In this document: one piece after another, positions 26,535-35,738 of the stretch | How the letters are laid out: the number at the start of each line of letters is the position of its first letter | Position numbering within the stretch: position 1 is the stretch's first letter | DNA from: Candidatus Binataceae bacterium | GTDB lineage: Bacteria; Desulfobacterota; Binatia; Binatales; Binataceae | Assembly: GCA_035508495.1 (NCBI GenBank) | Contig: DATJMX010000046.1 | Span: 1 to 53,159 of the forward strand | Direction: 5' to 3' | DNA: 53,159 nt | Notes under the pieces: model-generated | What the model was told of the DNA's origin: nothing | The model's input: the letters and a program-made list of their open reading frames with translations, nothing else | Database searches by the model: none | Translations under genes and position numbers: made by a program

Positions 26535-28211
26535 ATGAAGGAGCTTATCGTTTCGATCCTCGGCGCCGCGATTGAACGTGCGCATGCGTCGGGAAAGCTC
26601 GCCTCGCAAAGTCCGCCGATCACTATTGAGGCTCCAAAGGATCCCGCACACGGCGATGCGGCGAGCAATATCGCACTCGCGCTCGCGCGTGCGGAAGGCA
26701 AAGCGCCGCGCGCAATCGCCGAAGCGATCAAGTCGCACATCGAATTGCCCGCCGAGGTAAGCGAGGTCAGTATCGCCGGTCCCGGCTTCATCAATTTTCG
26801 GATGGCGCCGGCGTACTGGCATAGCGAGATGCGCCGCGCCGCTCGCGTCGCCGCGAATTTCTGGAAGCCGCGCAAATTCCAGATTCGCCCCGGCGCCGGC
26901 GACAAGATTCAAGTCGAATTTCTTTCCGCGAATCCCACCGGGCCGCTGACTGTCGGCCACGGCCGCAATGCTGTGCTGGGCGATGCGGTGTCGCGTCTTT
27001 ACGAAGCGGCAGGATTCGCCGTGACCCGCGAGTACTACTTCAATGACGGCGGCCGCCAGATGAAGCTGCTTGGCGAGTCGGTGCGGGTGCGATACCTGCA
27101 AGCGCTTGGCCGCGACGCGACGCTGCCCGAGGATGGCTACCAGGGCGAATATATCGCGGACATCGCGCGCGAGCTGGTGAAGGTTCAGGGCGAGAAGCTG
27201 CTCGAAGTAACGGACCTCGACGTGTTCCGCCAGGCTGCGGTCAAATCGATATTTGCCGATATCAATCGCACCTGCGATCGTCTGAAGATTCACTTCGATC
27301 GTTTTACGAATGAGCTCGACCTGATGAACGACGGCAGGGTCGATTCCGTCCTCGAGGAGCTCAAGAAGCGCGACCTGACGGTCGAGGAGGACGGCGCGAT
27401 CTGGCTGCGCGCCGAGCCGCTGGGTCTTGCGAAGAATGCGGTCCTGGTGCGATCGGGGCCGGATCGGCAGCCGACCTATCGCACGCCCGACATCGCGTAT
27501 CATATCGAGAAGCTCGAGCGCGGCTTCGATCTGATCGTTGACGTGTTCGGCGCCGACCATATCGCGGAGCATCAGCAGGTCGTCGCCGCGGTCAAGGCGC
27601 TCGGCCACGACACCACGTCGATCAAGGCGATCATCTACCAGTTCGTGACGCTGACGCGCGGCGGCGAGAAAGTGAAGATGTCCACGCGCAAGGCGACCTA
27701 CGTCACGCTCGACGAATTGATCGACGAAGTCGGTCCGGACGTGGTGCGATTTTTCTTCCTGTTCCGCAAATCCGACAGCCATCTCGATTTCGATCTCGAC
27801 CTCGCGCGCAAGCAGGCACCGGAGAATCCGGTGTTCTACGTGCAATACGCGCACGCGCGCCTCGCGAGCGTGTTTCGCGAGGCCGCCAAGGTCGAGCTCG
27901 CGCTGCCTACCGATACGTCGGCAACTGATCTCGCACTGTTATCAGCCGAAGAGCTGGAACTCGCAAAGCGCGCCGTCGCATTGCCCGACGTGATGACGGC
28001 GGCAGCCGAAGCGCTCGAGCCACATCGCATTCCTTTCTATCTGCTCGAGCTGGCCGGCGAGTTCCATCGCTACTACAACAAGCCCTCGAATCGTATAATT
28101 TCGCCGGACCGGGATTTGAGTCTGGCGCGGATGTTCCTGGCGGATATTTTACGAGCCGCGTTCGCAGGTGGGCTGGGACTACTCGGTGTAAGTGCACCGG
28201 AGCGGATGTGA
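26535..28211 (+). CDS. argS: Arginyl-tRNA synthetase
   Basis: 558 residues from ATG 26535; the frame opens earlier at 26472 without family sequence. Class I synthetase charging tRNA-Arg. The N-terminal Arg-tRNA domain leads to the HIGH equivalent in ANPTGPLTVGHGRNAVLGD, then YYFNDGGRQM, the KMSK-like VKMSTRKATYV near residue 381, and a C-terminal DALR anticodon-binding domain. All catalytic features are present. Followed after 7 nt by the SPOR gene, the common argS-SPOR pairing. Confidence 0.95.
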   Translation: MKELIVSILGAAIERAHASGKLASQSPPITIEAPKDPAHGDAASNIALALARAEGKAPRAIAEAIKSHIELPAEVSEVSIAGPGFINFRMAPAYWHSEMRRAARVAANFWKPRKFQIRPGAGDKIQVEFLSANPTGPLTVGHGRNAVLGDAVSRLYEAAGFAVTREYYFNDGGRQMKLLGESVRVRYLQALGRDATLPEDGYQGEYIADIARELVKVQGEKLLEVTDLDVFRQAAVKSIFADINRTCDRLKIHFDRFTNELDLMNDGRVDSVLEELKKRDLTVEEDGAIWLRAEPLGLAKNAVLVRSGPDRQPTYRTPDIAYHIEKLERGFDLIVDVFGADHIAEHQQVVAAVKALGHDTTSIKAIIYQFVTLTRGGEKVKMSTRKATYVTLDELIDEVGPDVVRFFFLFRKSDSHLDFDLDLARKQAPENPVFYVQYAHARLASVFREAAKVELALPTDTSATDLALLSAEELELAKRAVALPDVMTAAAEALEPHRIPFYLLELAGEFHRYYNKPSNRIISPDRDLSLARMFLADILRAAFAGGLGLLGVSAPERM

Positions 28212-28218
28212 GGCGGGG

Positions 28219-28932
28219 ATGCGATTCGAAATCAAAGCAGGCGGGGCGTTCTTAATCGTCGCGGGTGTGCTGGGACTCTCGTGCGCCGTGTTCGGGCTCG
28301 GACTGGTAGCGGGCTACGAAATGGCCAAGCAGAACCAGCCCGACATCAACCAAATATCCACAGCTTATCCACTGCCCAATTCGCCAGCTTCGGCGAGCAG
28401 TGCTGCGTCTGCGTCGATCGCCGCAGTTCCCTCCAATCCAGCCCCGGCGCCTTCGGTTGCCGAAGCCGCTCCACCTCCCGCGCCGGTCACGATTCCATCG
28501 GCGGCGTGGCATGGAAAGCCTCGTGTACGCGCGACGCCGATCGGCGGCGAAGCGACAGTTGCGACTGCGGCGCGGCCTCGCACGATGCTCAAGCCGCGCG
28601 CGGTTGCGACTCAGGACGAGGACGAGGATGAAGATAGCGCCTCAGTCAGCGAGCCTGCGCCCGCTGTAGCACCTCCGCCTGTCGCAGCTCCTCCGGCCAA
28701 CAAAAAGGGATTCAACATCCAGGTTGAAGCGGTGATGGATAAGAGCGGCGCCGATGCGATGGTGGCGCGGCTCAAGAGTCTCGGCTACAACGCGCAATCG
28801 TATCAGACGACCCTGGGCGGTCAGACTTGGTATCGCGTTCGCGTCGGCCCCTACTATAGCGAGGAAGAAGCGAAAGCCGCGCAGGACAAGCTCCGCGATC
28901 AGTATCGGCAAGCGTACACAACGTCGCACTGA
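28219..28932 (+). CDS. SPOR-domain cell-envelope protein
   Basis: 237 residues from ATG 28219. One N-terminal membrane helix (FLIVAGVLGLSCAVFGLGLVAG), a long low-complexity Ala/Pro/Ser-rich linker with an acidic run (DEDEDEDS), and a C-terminal SPOR domain of about 75 residues (FNIQVEAVMDKSGADAMVARLKSLG, WYRVRVGPYYSEEEAK). SPOR domains bind denuded septal peptidoglycan, so an envelope or division role is likely. It follows argS by 7 nt. The trp promoter begins 20 nt after its stop. Confidence 0.88.
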   Translation: MRFEIKAGGAFLIVAGVLGLSCAVFGLGLVAGYEMAKQNQPDINQISTAYPLPNSPASASSAASASIAAVPSNPAPAPSVAEAAPPPAPVTIPSAAWHGKPRVRATPIGGEATVATAARPRTMLKPRAVATQDEDEDEDSASVSEPAPAVAPPPVAAPPANKKGFNIQVEAVMDKSGADAMVARLKSLGYNAQSYQTTLGGQTWYRVRVGPYYSEEEAKAAQDKLRDQYRQAYTTSH

Positions 28933-28951
28933 AGCTGTTGAAAAGTTGGGA

Positions 28952-28980
28952 TTGACAACGCTCCGTGTGACGGTGATACT
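28952..28980 (+). promoter_or_regulatory. Sigma-70-type promoter of the trp operon
   Basis: A perfect -35 TTGACA (28952-28957), 17-nt spacer, and -10 GATACT (28975-28980). It is the best promoter in the window. The expected transcription start, near 28986-28988, is only about 5-7 nt before the leader-peptide ATG. The TTGACAACG region could also overlap a repressor site, but I see no clear TrpR-like operator. Confidence 0.8.
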
Positions 28981-28992
28981 TTCTGGGCAACA

Positions 28993-29073
28993 ATGAAAGG
29001 AACTGCTGGACAATCGCGTAAGGCTTGGTGGCGTCGGCACGTCGATGCCCCCGCTTGCGCGCCGGTCTGGTAA
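28993..29073 (+). CDS. trpL: trp leader peptide
   Basis: A 26-codon reading frame: ATG at 28993, TAA at 29071-29073. Trp codons occur at positions 12 and 13 (TGGTGG, 29026-29031) and as the last residue (26). The distribution, just downstream of a strong promoter and upstream of an intrinsic terminator and trpE, is the classical attenuation layout: ribosomes stall at TGGTGG when charged tRNA-Trp is scarce. I see no convincing Shine-Dalgarno sequence, and the predicted 5' leader is only about 5-7 nt, similar to the leaderless trpL transcript known in Sinorhizobium meliloti. Too short for standard gene finders. Confidence 0.85.
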   Translation: MKGTAGQSRKAWWRRHVDAPACAPVW

Positions 29074-29141
29074 CCGTTTCAACCAAAAGACCGAATTCTG
29101 GAAGGGCCGCGGGCGCAAAAACCCGCGGCCCTTTTGTTTTT
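29030..29141 (+). terminator. trp attenuator with intrinsic terminator
   Basis: Terminator: perfect 10-bp stem GGGCCGCGGG (29104-29113) with CCCGCGGCCC (29122-29131), loop CGCAAAAA, then TTTTGTTTTT (29132-29141). Protector hairpin: GGCGTCG (29030-29036) with CGATGCC (29043-29049), one G-U pair, starting on the second Trp codon. A ribosome stalled at the Trp codons would block it, freeing CCCGC (29050-29054) to pair with GCGGG (29109-29113) of the terminator stem, an antiterminator candidate of only 5 bp. The terminator and leader peptide are directly visible; the alternative pairing is my inference by eye. Confidence 0.85.
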
Positions 29142-29186
29142 GCAAGCGGCGCGGACGACGAAAGGATTTGAAGTGGGAGAAGTACG

Positions 29187-30692
29187 ATGCTGACACCGAG
29201 CGAGCGCGAATTCGAAGATCTCGCGAAACAGGGATTCAATCTGATCCCGGTCTTTCGCGAGGTCGCCGCCGATCTCGAGACGCCCGTTTCGGCATTCCTC
29301 AAGGTCGCGCGCGAGGACTATGCCTTCCTGCTCGAGAGCGTGCGCGGCGGCGAGAAGTGGGGGCGCTACACCTTTCTCGGCTCGGAACCCTCGATAGTCA
29401 TTCGCGCGCGCAAGAACCGGATGGACATCATCAGGCCCGGCCGCGGCGTCGAGGTGCGATCGATCACCAACGCTTTCGAGGAGTTGCGCGCCGAGGTCAA
29501 GCGCCTCCGTTCGCCCGAGTTGCCGACTCTGCCGCGCTTCTCAGGCGGAGCCGTGGGATTTCTCGCCTATGACATCGTGCGGTGCTTCGAGAAGATTCCT
29601 GAAACCGCGCACGACGATCTCGGTGTTCCCGATCTATACCTGATGTTCACCGACACGATGCTGTGCTTCGACAACGTGCGGCAGACGCTGAAGATCATCG
29701 CCAACGTTCCTATCGAGGAGTTCGCGACGACGCATCTTGCCTATGAAAGCGGGCGCGTCAAAATCGATAACATCATCGAGCGGCTGAAAGGTCCTGCTGT
29801 GCTGCCGCATCCCGAGGCCGCGACTGCCCCGATAGCCAGCGATGCGACGATCACGTCGAATCAAACCCGCGAAGGTTACATGGCGATGGTCGCGGCGGCC
29901 AAGGAATACATCGCGGCGGGCGATATCATCCAGGTGGTGCCGTCGCAGCGCTTCGAGGCTCCCCTGACGGCGCATCCATTCAACATCTATCGCAGCCTGC
30001 GCACCATCAATCCGTCGCCCTACATGTTTTATCTGCGGCTCGGCGATCACACGATCGTTGGAGCGTCGCCCGAGGTGATGGTTCGAGTCGAAGGCCGCGA
30101 CGTAACGCTGCGGCCGATCGCGGGCACGCGCCGCCGCGGGGTGACGGAGGCCGAAGATAAGGCGATGGAAGAAGAGCTGCTCGCCGATCCCAAGGAGCGC
30201 GCCGAGCACGTGATGCTCGTCGATCTCGGGCGCAACGACGTCGGCCGCGTGTCCGATATCGGCTCGGTCAAAGTCACGGAGCTGATGGTCGTCGAGCGCT
30301 ACTATAGCGTGATGCATATCGTGTCGAACGTCGTGGGCAAGCTGCGCGAGGGCCTCGATGCGTTCGATGCGTTCGCAGCTACGTTCCCGCAGGGCACGGT
30401 GTCTGGTGCGCCGAAGATTCGCGCCATGCAGATTATCGACGAGCTTGAAACGATGCGCCGCGGCGTCTATGCGGGCGCGGTCGGTTACTTCAGCTTCACC
30501 GGCAATACCGACACCGCGATCGCGCTGCGCACGCTGCTGATCAAGAACAATCGCGTTTACATGCAGGCGGGCGGCGGCGTCGTGGCCGATTCCGATCCCG
30601 GCGCCGAGTTCGAGGAGTCCGTCAACAAGGCGCGCGCGATGGTCCGTGCGCTGCAAGCGGCGCGCGACCTCGAAGCCGAGGCGCGGAGGTAA
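29187..30692 (+). CDS. trpE: Anthranilate synthase component I
   Basis: 501 residues. Converts chorismate plus ammonia (from TrpG) to anthranilate, the first step of tryptophan synthesis. The N-terminal domain carries the tryptophan feedback motif in [17 protein letters not shown] (LLES). The C-terminal chorismate-binding domain has [40 protein letters not shown] and [15 protein letters not shown], all expected. GGAGA lies about 9 nt before the ATG. It begins 45 nt after the attenuator terminator, so readthrough there controls the operon. Confidence 0.96.
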   Translation: MLTPSEREFEDLAKQGFNLIPVFREVAADLETPVSAFLKVAREDYAFLLESVRGGEKWGRYTFLGSEPSIVIRARKNRMDIIRPGRGVEVRSITNAFEELRAEVKRLRSPELPTLPRFSGGAVGFLAYDIVRCFEKIPETAHDDLGVPDLYLMFTDTMLCFDNVRQTLKIIANVPIEEFATTHLAYESGRVKIDNIIERLKGPAVLPHPEAATAPIASDATITSNQTREGYMAMVAAAKEYIAAGDIIQVVPSQRFEAPLTAHPFNIYRSLRTINPSPYMFYLRLGDHTIVGASPEVMVRVEGRDVTLRPIAGTRRRGVTEAEDKAMEEELLADPKERAEHVMLVDLGRNDVGRVSDIGSVKVTELMVVERYYSVMHIVSNVVGKLREGLDAFDAFAATFPQGTVSGAPKIRAMQIIDELETMRRGVYAGAVGYFSFTGNTDTAIALRTLLIKNNRVYMQAGGGVVADSDPGAEFEESVNKARAMVRALQAARDLEAEARR

Positions 30693-30696
30693 AGCG

Positions 30697-31287
30697 ATGT
30701 CATCGAAAGCACCGCGAATCGTGATGATCGATAACTACGACTCGTTCACCTACAACCTCGTGCAGTATCTGGGCGAGCTCGGCGCCGACGTCGTCGTGAA
30801 GCGCAACGACGCGATCGATGTGAGCGGCGTGCGCGCGCTGCATCCCAAGGCGGTCGTTATCTCGCCGGGGCCGTGCACTCCCGCCGAGGCCGGCATCTCC
30901 GTGCGGCTCTTGAAGGAGATGGCGGGTGAGATTCCGATTCTCGGCGTGTGCCTCGGCCATCAATGCATCGGCGAGGCGTTCGGCGGCAAGGTCGTGCGCG
31001 CGGCGCGCCTGATGCACGGCAAGACTTCCCCGGTCATTCATGACAACAAGACAATCTTCGAGGGACTGCCCGAGCCGTTCGATGCGATGCGCTATCATTC
31101 GCTGATCGTCGAGAACGCCACGCTGCCCGCGCATCTCGAAGTCAGCGCGCGCACGGCTGAGGACGAGATCATGGGGCTCAGGCATCGCGAGTTTCCGATC
31201 GAGGGCGTGCAGTTTCATCCCGAATCGATCTTGACCTTCGAAGGCAAGCATCTTTTAAGGAACTTTCTCGATCGGTACGCGAAATGA
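30697..31287 (+). CDS. trpG: Anthranilate synthase component II (glutamine amidotransferase)
   Basis: 196 residues. Class I glutamine amidotransferase that hydrolyses glutamine and supplies ammonia to Trp[21 protein letters not shown] and VISPGPCTP open the domain; the nucleophile Cys is in [15 protein letters not shown] and the His-Glu pair in [14 protein letters not shown] within the trpE end serves as ribosome binding site, 5 nt before the ATG. The stop overlaps the trpD start (ATGA). Such subunits can also serve aminodeoxychorismate synthase (PabA); no pabB is in the window. Confidence 0.96.
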   Translation: MSSKAPRIVMIDNYDSFTYNLVQYLGELGADVVVKRNDAIDVSGVRALHPKAVVISPGPCTPAEAGISVRLLKEMAGEIPILGVCLGHQCIGEAFGGKVVRAARLMHGKTSPVIHDNKTIFEGLPEPFDAMRYHSLIVENATLPAHLEVSARTAEDEIMGLRHREFPIEGVQFHPESILTFEGKHLLRNFLDRYAK

Positions 31288-32312
31288 GCTTTGCCCACGA
31301 CGCGCTGGTCGCGGCGATCGAAGGCCGCACGCTCACCGACGCCGAAGCTGAACGCGTATTCGGCGAGATCATGGACGGCGAGGTTCCCGACGCTGTCGTG
31401 GGAGGATTTCTCGTCGCGCTCAAAGTCAAAGGCGCCGAAGCGGGTGAGATGACCGGCGCGGTGCGCGCGATGCTGAAGCGTGCGGTGCCGCTGAATCTGC
31501 GTGACGGCGAGGTGCTTGACACCTGCGGCACGGGGGGAGATGGAGCGAGCACCTTCAATATTTCCACCGGCGCGGCGCTCATCGCGGCGGCCGCGGGAGT
31601 GCCGGTTGCGAAGCATGGCAATCGCGCGATCAGCGGCACGGTCGGCACCGCGGATCTGCTCGAAGCGATGGGGATCAAGATCGATCTCGATCCCGCCGGC
31701 CTTTTGCGCAGCCTCGATTCCGCCGGCTGCTGTCTGATTTTCGCGCCCGCGTATCATCCTGGTCTTCGCCGCCTGGCGCCGCTGCGGCGCGAGCTTCGCA
31801 TCCGCACGATTTTCAATTTAATTGGCGCACTCGGAAGCCCCGCGCGCCCGCATTATCATTTGTTTGGCGTCGCCGATCCGGGACTCATCATGGGGATGGC
31901 GAAGACTCTCGTTGCGCTCGGAACGCGGCGCGCGATGGTCGTACATGGGCAGGGCGGCGTCGATGAGATCTCGCTCGCCGGGCCGACTCGTATCGCCGAG
32001 GTTCGCGAGGATAGATCGATCGTGGAATACGAAGTCACGCCGGAGCAGTTCGGGATCGAGCGCGGCGATATTCGCGCACTGGTCGTCCGTGATCTCGACG
32101 ACGCCGTACACATGATGCGCACCGCTCTTGCGGGTGGTAGAGGGCCTGCGCAGGATGTACTCGCGCTCAATGCCGGCGCGGCAATTTATCTCTTCGGCAA
32201 AGCGAAGTCGCTCGCGGACGGCGTCGCGCGAGCTTTCGAGGTAATTGCGTCGGGAAGTGCTTTGGGAGTGATTGAAAAGATGAAGCAGGCGAGCCAGGTG
32301 ACTCAGTCATGA
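31284..32312 (+). CDS. trpD: Anthranilate phosphoribosyltransferase
   Basis: 342 residues. Joins anthranilate to PRPP. The PRPP- and anthranilate-binding features are all there: [27 protein letters not shown] and the [20 protein letters not shown] segment, followed by [16 protein letters not shown]. Starts in the trpG stop (ATGA overlap) and ends in the same kind of overlap with trpC, so translation is probably coupled throughout. Confidence 0.96.
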   Translation: MSFAHDALVAAIEGRTLTDAEAERVFGEIMDGEVPDAVVGGFLVALKVKGAEAGEMTGAVRAMLKRAVPLNLRDGEVLDTCGTGGDGASTFNISTGAALIAAAAGVPVAKHGNRAISGTVGTADLLEAMGIKIDLDPAGLLRSLDSAGCCLIFAPAYHPGLRRLAPLRRELRIRTIFNLIGALGSPARPHYHLFGVADPGLIMGMAKTLVALGTRRAMVVHGQGGVDEISLAGPTRIAEVREDRSIVEYEVTPEQFGIERGDIRALVVRDLDDAVHMMRTALAGGRGPAQDVLALNAGAAIYLFGKAKSLADGVARAFEVIASGSALGVIEKMKQASQVTQS

Positions 32313-33109
32313 GCTCGATGCTCGATAGTATCTACGCGGCCAAGCGCGTCGAGCTCGACCAGCGCAAGCAAGCGGTGCCGCTTGAACAGATCAAAGAAAT
32401 GGCGATGAAAATGCCGGTGCCGCGCGACTTCGTTGGCGCGCTCAAGCACAAGCCGCTCGCGATAATCGCCGAGATCAAGCGCGCCTCGCCGAGCAAGGGC
32501 GATATCCTGCCCGGCCTCGATCCGATCGCGGTGGCTCGCGATTACGCCGATACCGGCGCAGCCGCGATTTCCGTGCTCACCGACCGGCACTTCAAGGGCA
32601 CGCTCGACGATTTGCGCGCGGTGCGGGGCGCGGTTTCGATCCCGCTGCTGCGCAAGGACTTCATGTTCGATCCGTACCAGGTCTACGAAGCGCGCGCGGC
32701 GGACGCAGATTGTATTTTGCTGATTGCTGCGATGCTCTCGCATGACGAGGTGCGAAGTCTCGCCGCGCTCGCGTCGGAGCTTGGGCTTGCAACGCTCGTC
32801 GAAGTTCACAACAACGAGGAATTCAAATTCGCGCAGGGCATCGACACAAAGCTCATCGGCATCAACAATCGCGACCTGCATACCTTCGTCACCGATATAG
32901 CAGTGACGGAGCGGCTGCTCGCGAGCTATCGCGGCGATGCGCTCGTAGTCGCGGAGAGCGGCATCAACACTGCCGTTGACATCGAGCGACTCTACAACGC
33001 CGGAGCGCGCGCCTTTTTGATCGGCGAGAGCCTGCTGCGCGGCGGTAATCCGCGCGCGCATCTCGCGGAGCTGCTCAACTCGCGCTCGCGCACCGAGGCG
33101 CATAAGTAA
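32309..33109 (+). CDS. trpC: Indole-3-glycerol-phosphate synthase
   Basis: 266 residues, a monofunctional TIM barrel. Closes the ring of CdRP to indole-glycerol phosphate. Signature IIAEIKRASPSKGDI with the catalytic Lys, ISVLTDRHFKGTLDDL, LLRKDFMFDPYQVYEARAADAD (second catalytic Lys) and GINNRDLHTF are present, with VVAESGI near the end. Overlaps trpD by 4 nt; one base separates its stop from trpF. Confidence 0.96.
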   Translation: MSSMLDSIYAAKRVELDQRKQAVPLEQIKEMAMKMPVPRDFVGALKHKPLAIIAEIKRASPSKGDILPGLDPIAVARDYADTGAAAISVLTDRHFKGTLDDLRAVRGAVSIPLLRKDFMFDPYQVYEARAADADCILLIAAMLSHDEVRSLAALASELGLATLVEVHNNEEFKFAQGIDTKLIGINNRDLHTFVTDIAVTERLLASYRGDALVVAESGINTAVDIERLYNAGARAFLIGESLLRGGNPRAHLAELLNSRSRTEAHK

Positions 33110-33110
33110 G

Positions 33111-33716
33111 ATGACCACGCGCGTGAAAATCTGTGGAATCACGCGCGTGGAAGACGCGCTCGCCGCGATCGAATTCGGTACCGACTTCATCGGGATCAAC
33201 TTTTACGCAAAGACTCCGCGTTATATCGGTGACAAGGCGCGCGCAGTGCGCGATGCGATCGGCGGTCGCGCGCGCGTCGTCGGCGTTTTCGTCGATGCGC
33301 CTCGCGATTACGTCGAACAACGCCGCCGCGAGTTTGCGCTCGACCTGCTCCAGTTCTCTGGCAACGAGCCTGACGACGCGGTGCAAGGCTGGGACGTTCC
33401 TGTCATCCGCGCGCTGCGCATCAAGCCCGAGCAGGCGATCGATCTCGCAAGCGGCATAGCCGATTACATCCTGCTCGACGCGTTTGATTCGAAACTGTTC
33501 GGCGGTACGGGCCATCGCGTTGCGCTCGAGCGTTTGCGCGGTCTCGATTTGAGCCGCGTGTTCGTTGCCGGTGGCCTGAATCCCGACAACGTTGCGGAGG
33601 CCGCCGCGCTGCATCCCCATGCCGTCGATTGCGCGAGCGGGGTCGAGTCGGCGCCCGGCATCAAGGATCATGACAAGATGAGGAGTTTCATCGCGAATGC
33701 CAAATCTACCCGATAG
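33111..33716 (+). CDS. trpF: Phosphoribosylanthranilate isomerase
   Basis: 201 residues, normal length. TIM-barrel Amadori isomerase acting between TrpD and TrpC. The catalytic Cys is in [12 protein letters not shown] and the phosphate-binding C-terminal segments are [11 protein letters not shown] and DCASGVES. One base after trpC. Its last 20 nt overlap trpB in another frame. Confidence 0.95.
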   Translation: MTTRVKICGITRVEDALAAIEFGTDFIGINFYAKTPRYIGDKARAVRDAIGGRARVVGVFVDAPRDYVEQRRREFALDLLQFSGNEPDDAVQGWDVPVIRALRIKPEQAIDLASGIADYILLDAFDSKLFGGTGHRVALERLRGLDLSRVFVAGGLNPDNVAEAAALHPHAVDCASGVESAPGIKDHDKMRSFIANAKSTR

Positions 33717-34890
33717 CCACGGCCACTTCGGCCAGTTCGGCGGAAAATATGTGGCCGAAATTCTGATGCCGGCGCTGTTCGAGCTCGAGCAGGCCTACAA
33801 GGACGCGCGGCGCGACCCGGCCTTTCGCAAGGAGCTGGCCGAGCGCTCGCGCGAGTACGTCGGCCGTCCCACGCCGCTCTACCTGTGCGAGAACCTCACC
33901 GCGAAGTTCGGCGGCGCGAAGATTTACCTGAAGCGCGAGGACCTCTGCCACACCGGCGCGCACAAGGTGAACAACACTCTCGGTCAAGCTCTGCTAGCTG
34001 TCAGGATGAAGAAGACACGCATCACGGCCGAAACCGGCGCCGGACAGCATGGCGTCGCGACTGCGACGATGGCGGCGCTCTTCCAGCGCGAGTGCGAAGT
34101 CTTCATGGGCGCGGTCGACGTCGAGCGCCAGGCGCTCAACGTCTTTCGTATGAAGCTGCTCGGGGCGAAAGTGACCAGTGTCGATGCCGGCAGCCGCAGC
34201 CTCAAGGACGCGATGAACGAGGCGATTCGCGACTGGATCGCAACCGTGAGCAACACTTACTACCTGATCGGCAGCGCCGCAGGACCGCATCCGTACCCGA
34301 TGATCGTGCGCGACCTTCAGTGCGTGATCGGCAACGAAGCGCGCCGCCAGGTGATCAAGAAGGAAGGGCGCCTGCCCGACGTGCTGGTCGCGTGCGTCAA
34401 CGGCGGCTCCAACGCGATCGGAATTTTCTATCCGTTCATCAAGGACAAGAATGTGCGCCTCGTCGGCGTCGAGGCCGCGGGCCTCGGTATCAGCGGTCCG
34501 ATGCATGCCGCGACGATGGCGCTCGGCCAGGTCGGAGTGCTGCACGGCAGCAAGAGCTATCTGCTGCAGGACGAGCTTGGGCAGGTGCGCGAGACGCATT
34601 CGATCGCGGCGGGCCTCGACTACCCCGGCGTTGGCCCCGAGCATTCTTATCTGAAGGATAGCGGGCGCGCCGAGTACCACTCCGTTACCGATGCCGAGGC
34701 GCTCGACGCGCTCAAAACGCTGTCGGAGAACGAGGGCATTATTCCGGCACTGGAAAGCGCGCACGCCCTCGCGCATGCGTTCAAGCTCGCGCCGACGCTG
34801 TCGAAGGAACAAATCATGATCGTCAATCTCTCGGGCCGCGGCGACAAGGACATGCAGACCGTCGCGAGCGCATTTGGAGTTTCGCTCTGA
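33697..34890 (+). CDS. trpB: Tryptophan synthase beta chain
   Basis: 397 residues. PLP enzyme condensing indole with serine. PLP lysine in [14 protein letters not shown], catalytic Glu region [11 protein letters not shown], phosphate cup [10 protein letters not shown] and the C-terminal [11 protein letters not shown] are all intact; this is the TrpB1 type that pairs with TrpA. Overlaps trpF by 20 nt and shares one base with trpA (TGATG). Confidence 0.97.
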   Translation: MPNLPDSHGHFGQFGGKYVAEILMPALFELEQAYKDARRDPAFRKELAERSREYVGRPTPLYLCENLTAKFGGAKIYLKREDLCHTGAHKVNNTLGQALLAVRMKKTRITAETGAGQHGVATATMAALFQRECEVFMGAVDVERQALNVFRMKLLGAKVTSVDAGSRSLKDAMNEAIRDWIATVSNTYYLIGSAAGPHPYPMIVRDLQCVIGNEARRQVIKKEGRLPDVLVACVNGGSNAIGIFYPFIKDKNVRLVGVEAAGLGISGPMHAATMALGQVGVLHGSKSYLLQDELGQVRETHSIAAGLDYPGVGPEHSYLKDSGRAEYHSVTDAEALDALKTLSENEGIIPALESAHALAHAFKLAPTLSKEQIMIVNLSGRGDKDMQTVASAFGVSL

Positions 34891-35738
34891 TGGCTCATAC
34901 GAAAAGAATCGCGGCCAGGTTCAAGGAGCTTCGCGCACGCAACGAGGCGGCGCTGGTGCCGTTTATCGTCGCGGGCGATCCCGATCTCGATGCGACGCGG
35001 CGGCTGGTGCTCGAGCTCGAAGCGCGCGGCGCCGATATTATCGAGCTGGGCGTGCCGTTTTCAGATCCGATGGCCGACGGTCCCGCCAATCAGCGCGCAA
35101 TCGCGCGAGGCCTCGGCGCAGGCGCCTCGCTCGCGGCGATCCTCTCGATGGTCAGCGAGTTGCGGCACGAAACGCAGATCCCAATCGTGCTGTTCGGCTA
35201 CTACAATCCGATTTTTCACTATGGACCTGAGCGTCTTTGCGCCGACGCCGCCAAGGCGGGAATCGATGCGCTGCTGGTGGTCGATCTGCCGCCGGAGGAA
35301 GCGGGGGAGCTCGCGCGCCCCGCGCATGCGAACGGCCTCGATATCATTTATCTGCTCGCGCCGACGACGCCGCTCGAACGCAGCCGCAAGGTTGTCCGCA
35401 ATGCCAGCGGGTTCCTTTATTATGTGGCGGTCGCTGGTGTGACCGGCGCGCGTGCGCAGCTTCCGACCGACCTGAAAGATCATATTGATGCGCTGCGCCC
35501 GGTAACCGATCTGCCGCTCGGCGTCGGCTTCGGCATCTCGACTCCTGAGCAGGCGGCGCAGGTGGCGACCTTCGCCGATGCGGTCGCGGTCGGCAGCGCG
35601 ATTTCGCTGGTGATCGAAAAACACGGCAAGTCGCCCGAGATGGTCAGCGCGGTTGGCGAGATGGTTGGCGCGATGAAGGCTGCGATGCGGCAGGCGCGCG
35701 GCGGGCACGCAACCCGGATGGAGCAAACCGATGGCTGA
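34890..35738 (+). CDS. trpA: Tryptophan synthase alpha chain
   Basis: 282 residues, slightly longer than average because of a C-terminal tail. Cleaves indole-glycerol phosphate and channels indole to TrpB. The catalytic Glu and Asp are in IELGVPFSDPMADGP; FGYYNPIFHYG, LLVVDLPPEE and GFGISTPEQAA are typical. Overlaps accD by 8 nt. Confidence 0.96.
   Translation: MAHTKRIAARFKELRARNEAALVPFIVAGDPDLDATRRLVLELEARGADIIELGVPFSDPMADGPANQRAIARGLGAGASLAAILSMVSELRHETQIPIVLFGYYNPIFHYGPERLCADAAKAGIDALLVVDLPPEEAGELARPAHANGLDIIYLLAPTTPLERSRKVVRNASGFLYYVAVAGVTGARAQLPTDLKDHIDALRPVTDLPLGVGFGISTPEQAAQVATFADAVAVGSAISLVIEKHGKSPEMVSAVGEMVGAMKAAMRQARGGHATRMEQTDG

Noticed and set aside
26526..27854. A 442-codon minus-strand frame across argS
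   Set aside because: Shadow frame of argS; no recognisable domain and Arg/His/Leu-biased composition.
28192..28218. Earlier start of the SPOR gene inside argS
   Set aside because: The ATG at 28219 has a good ribosome binding site and directly precedes the membrane helix.
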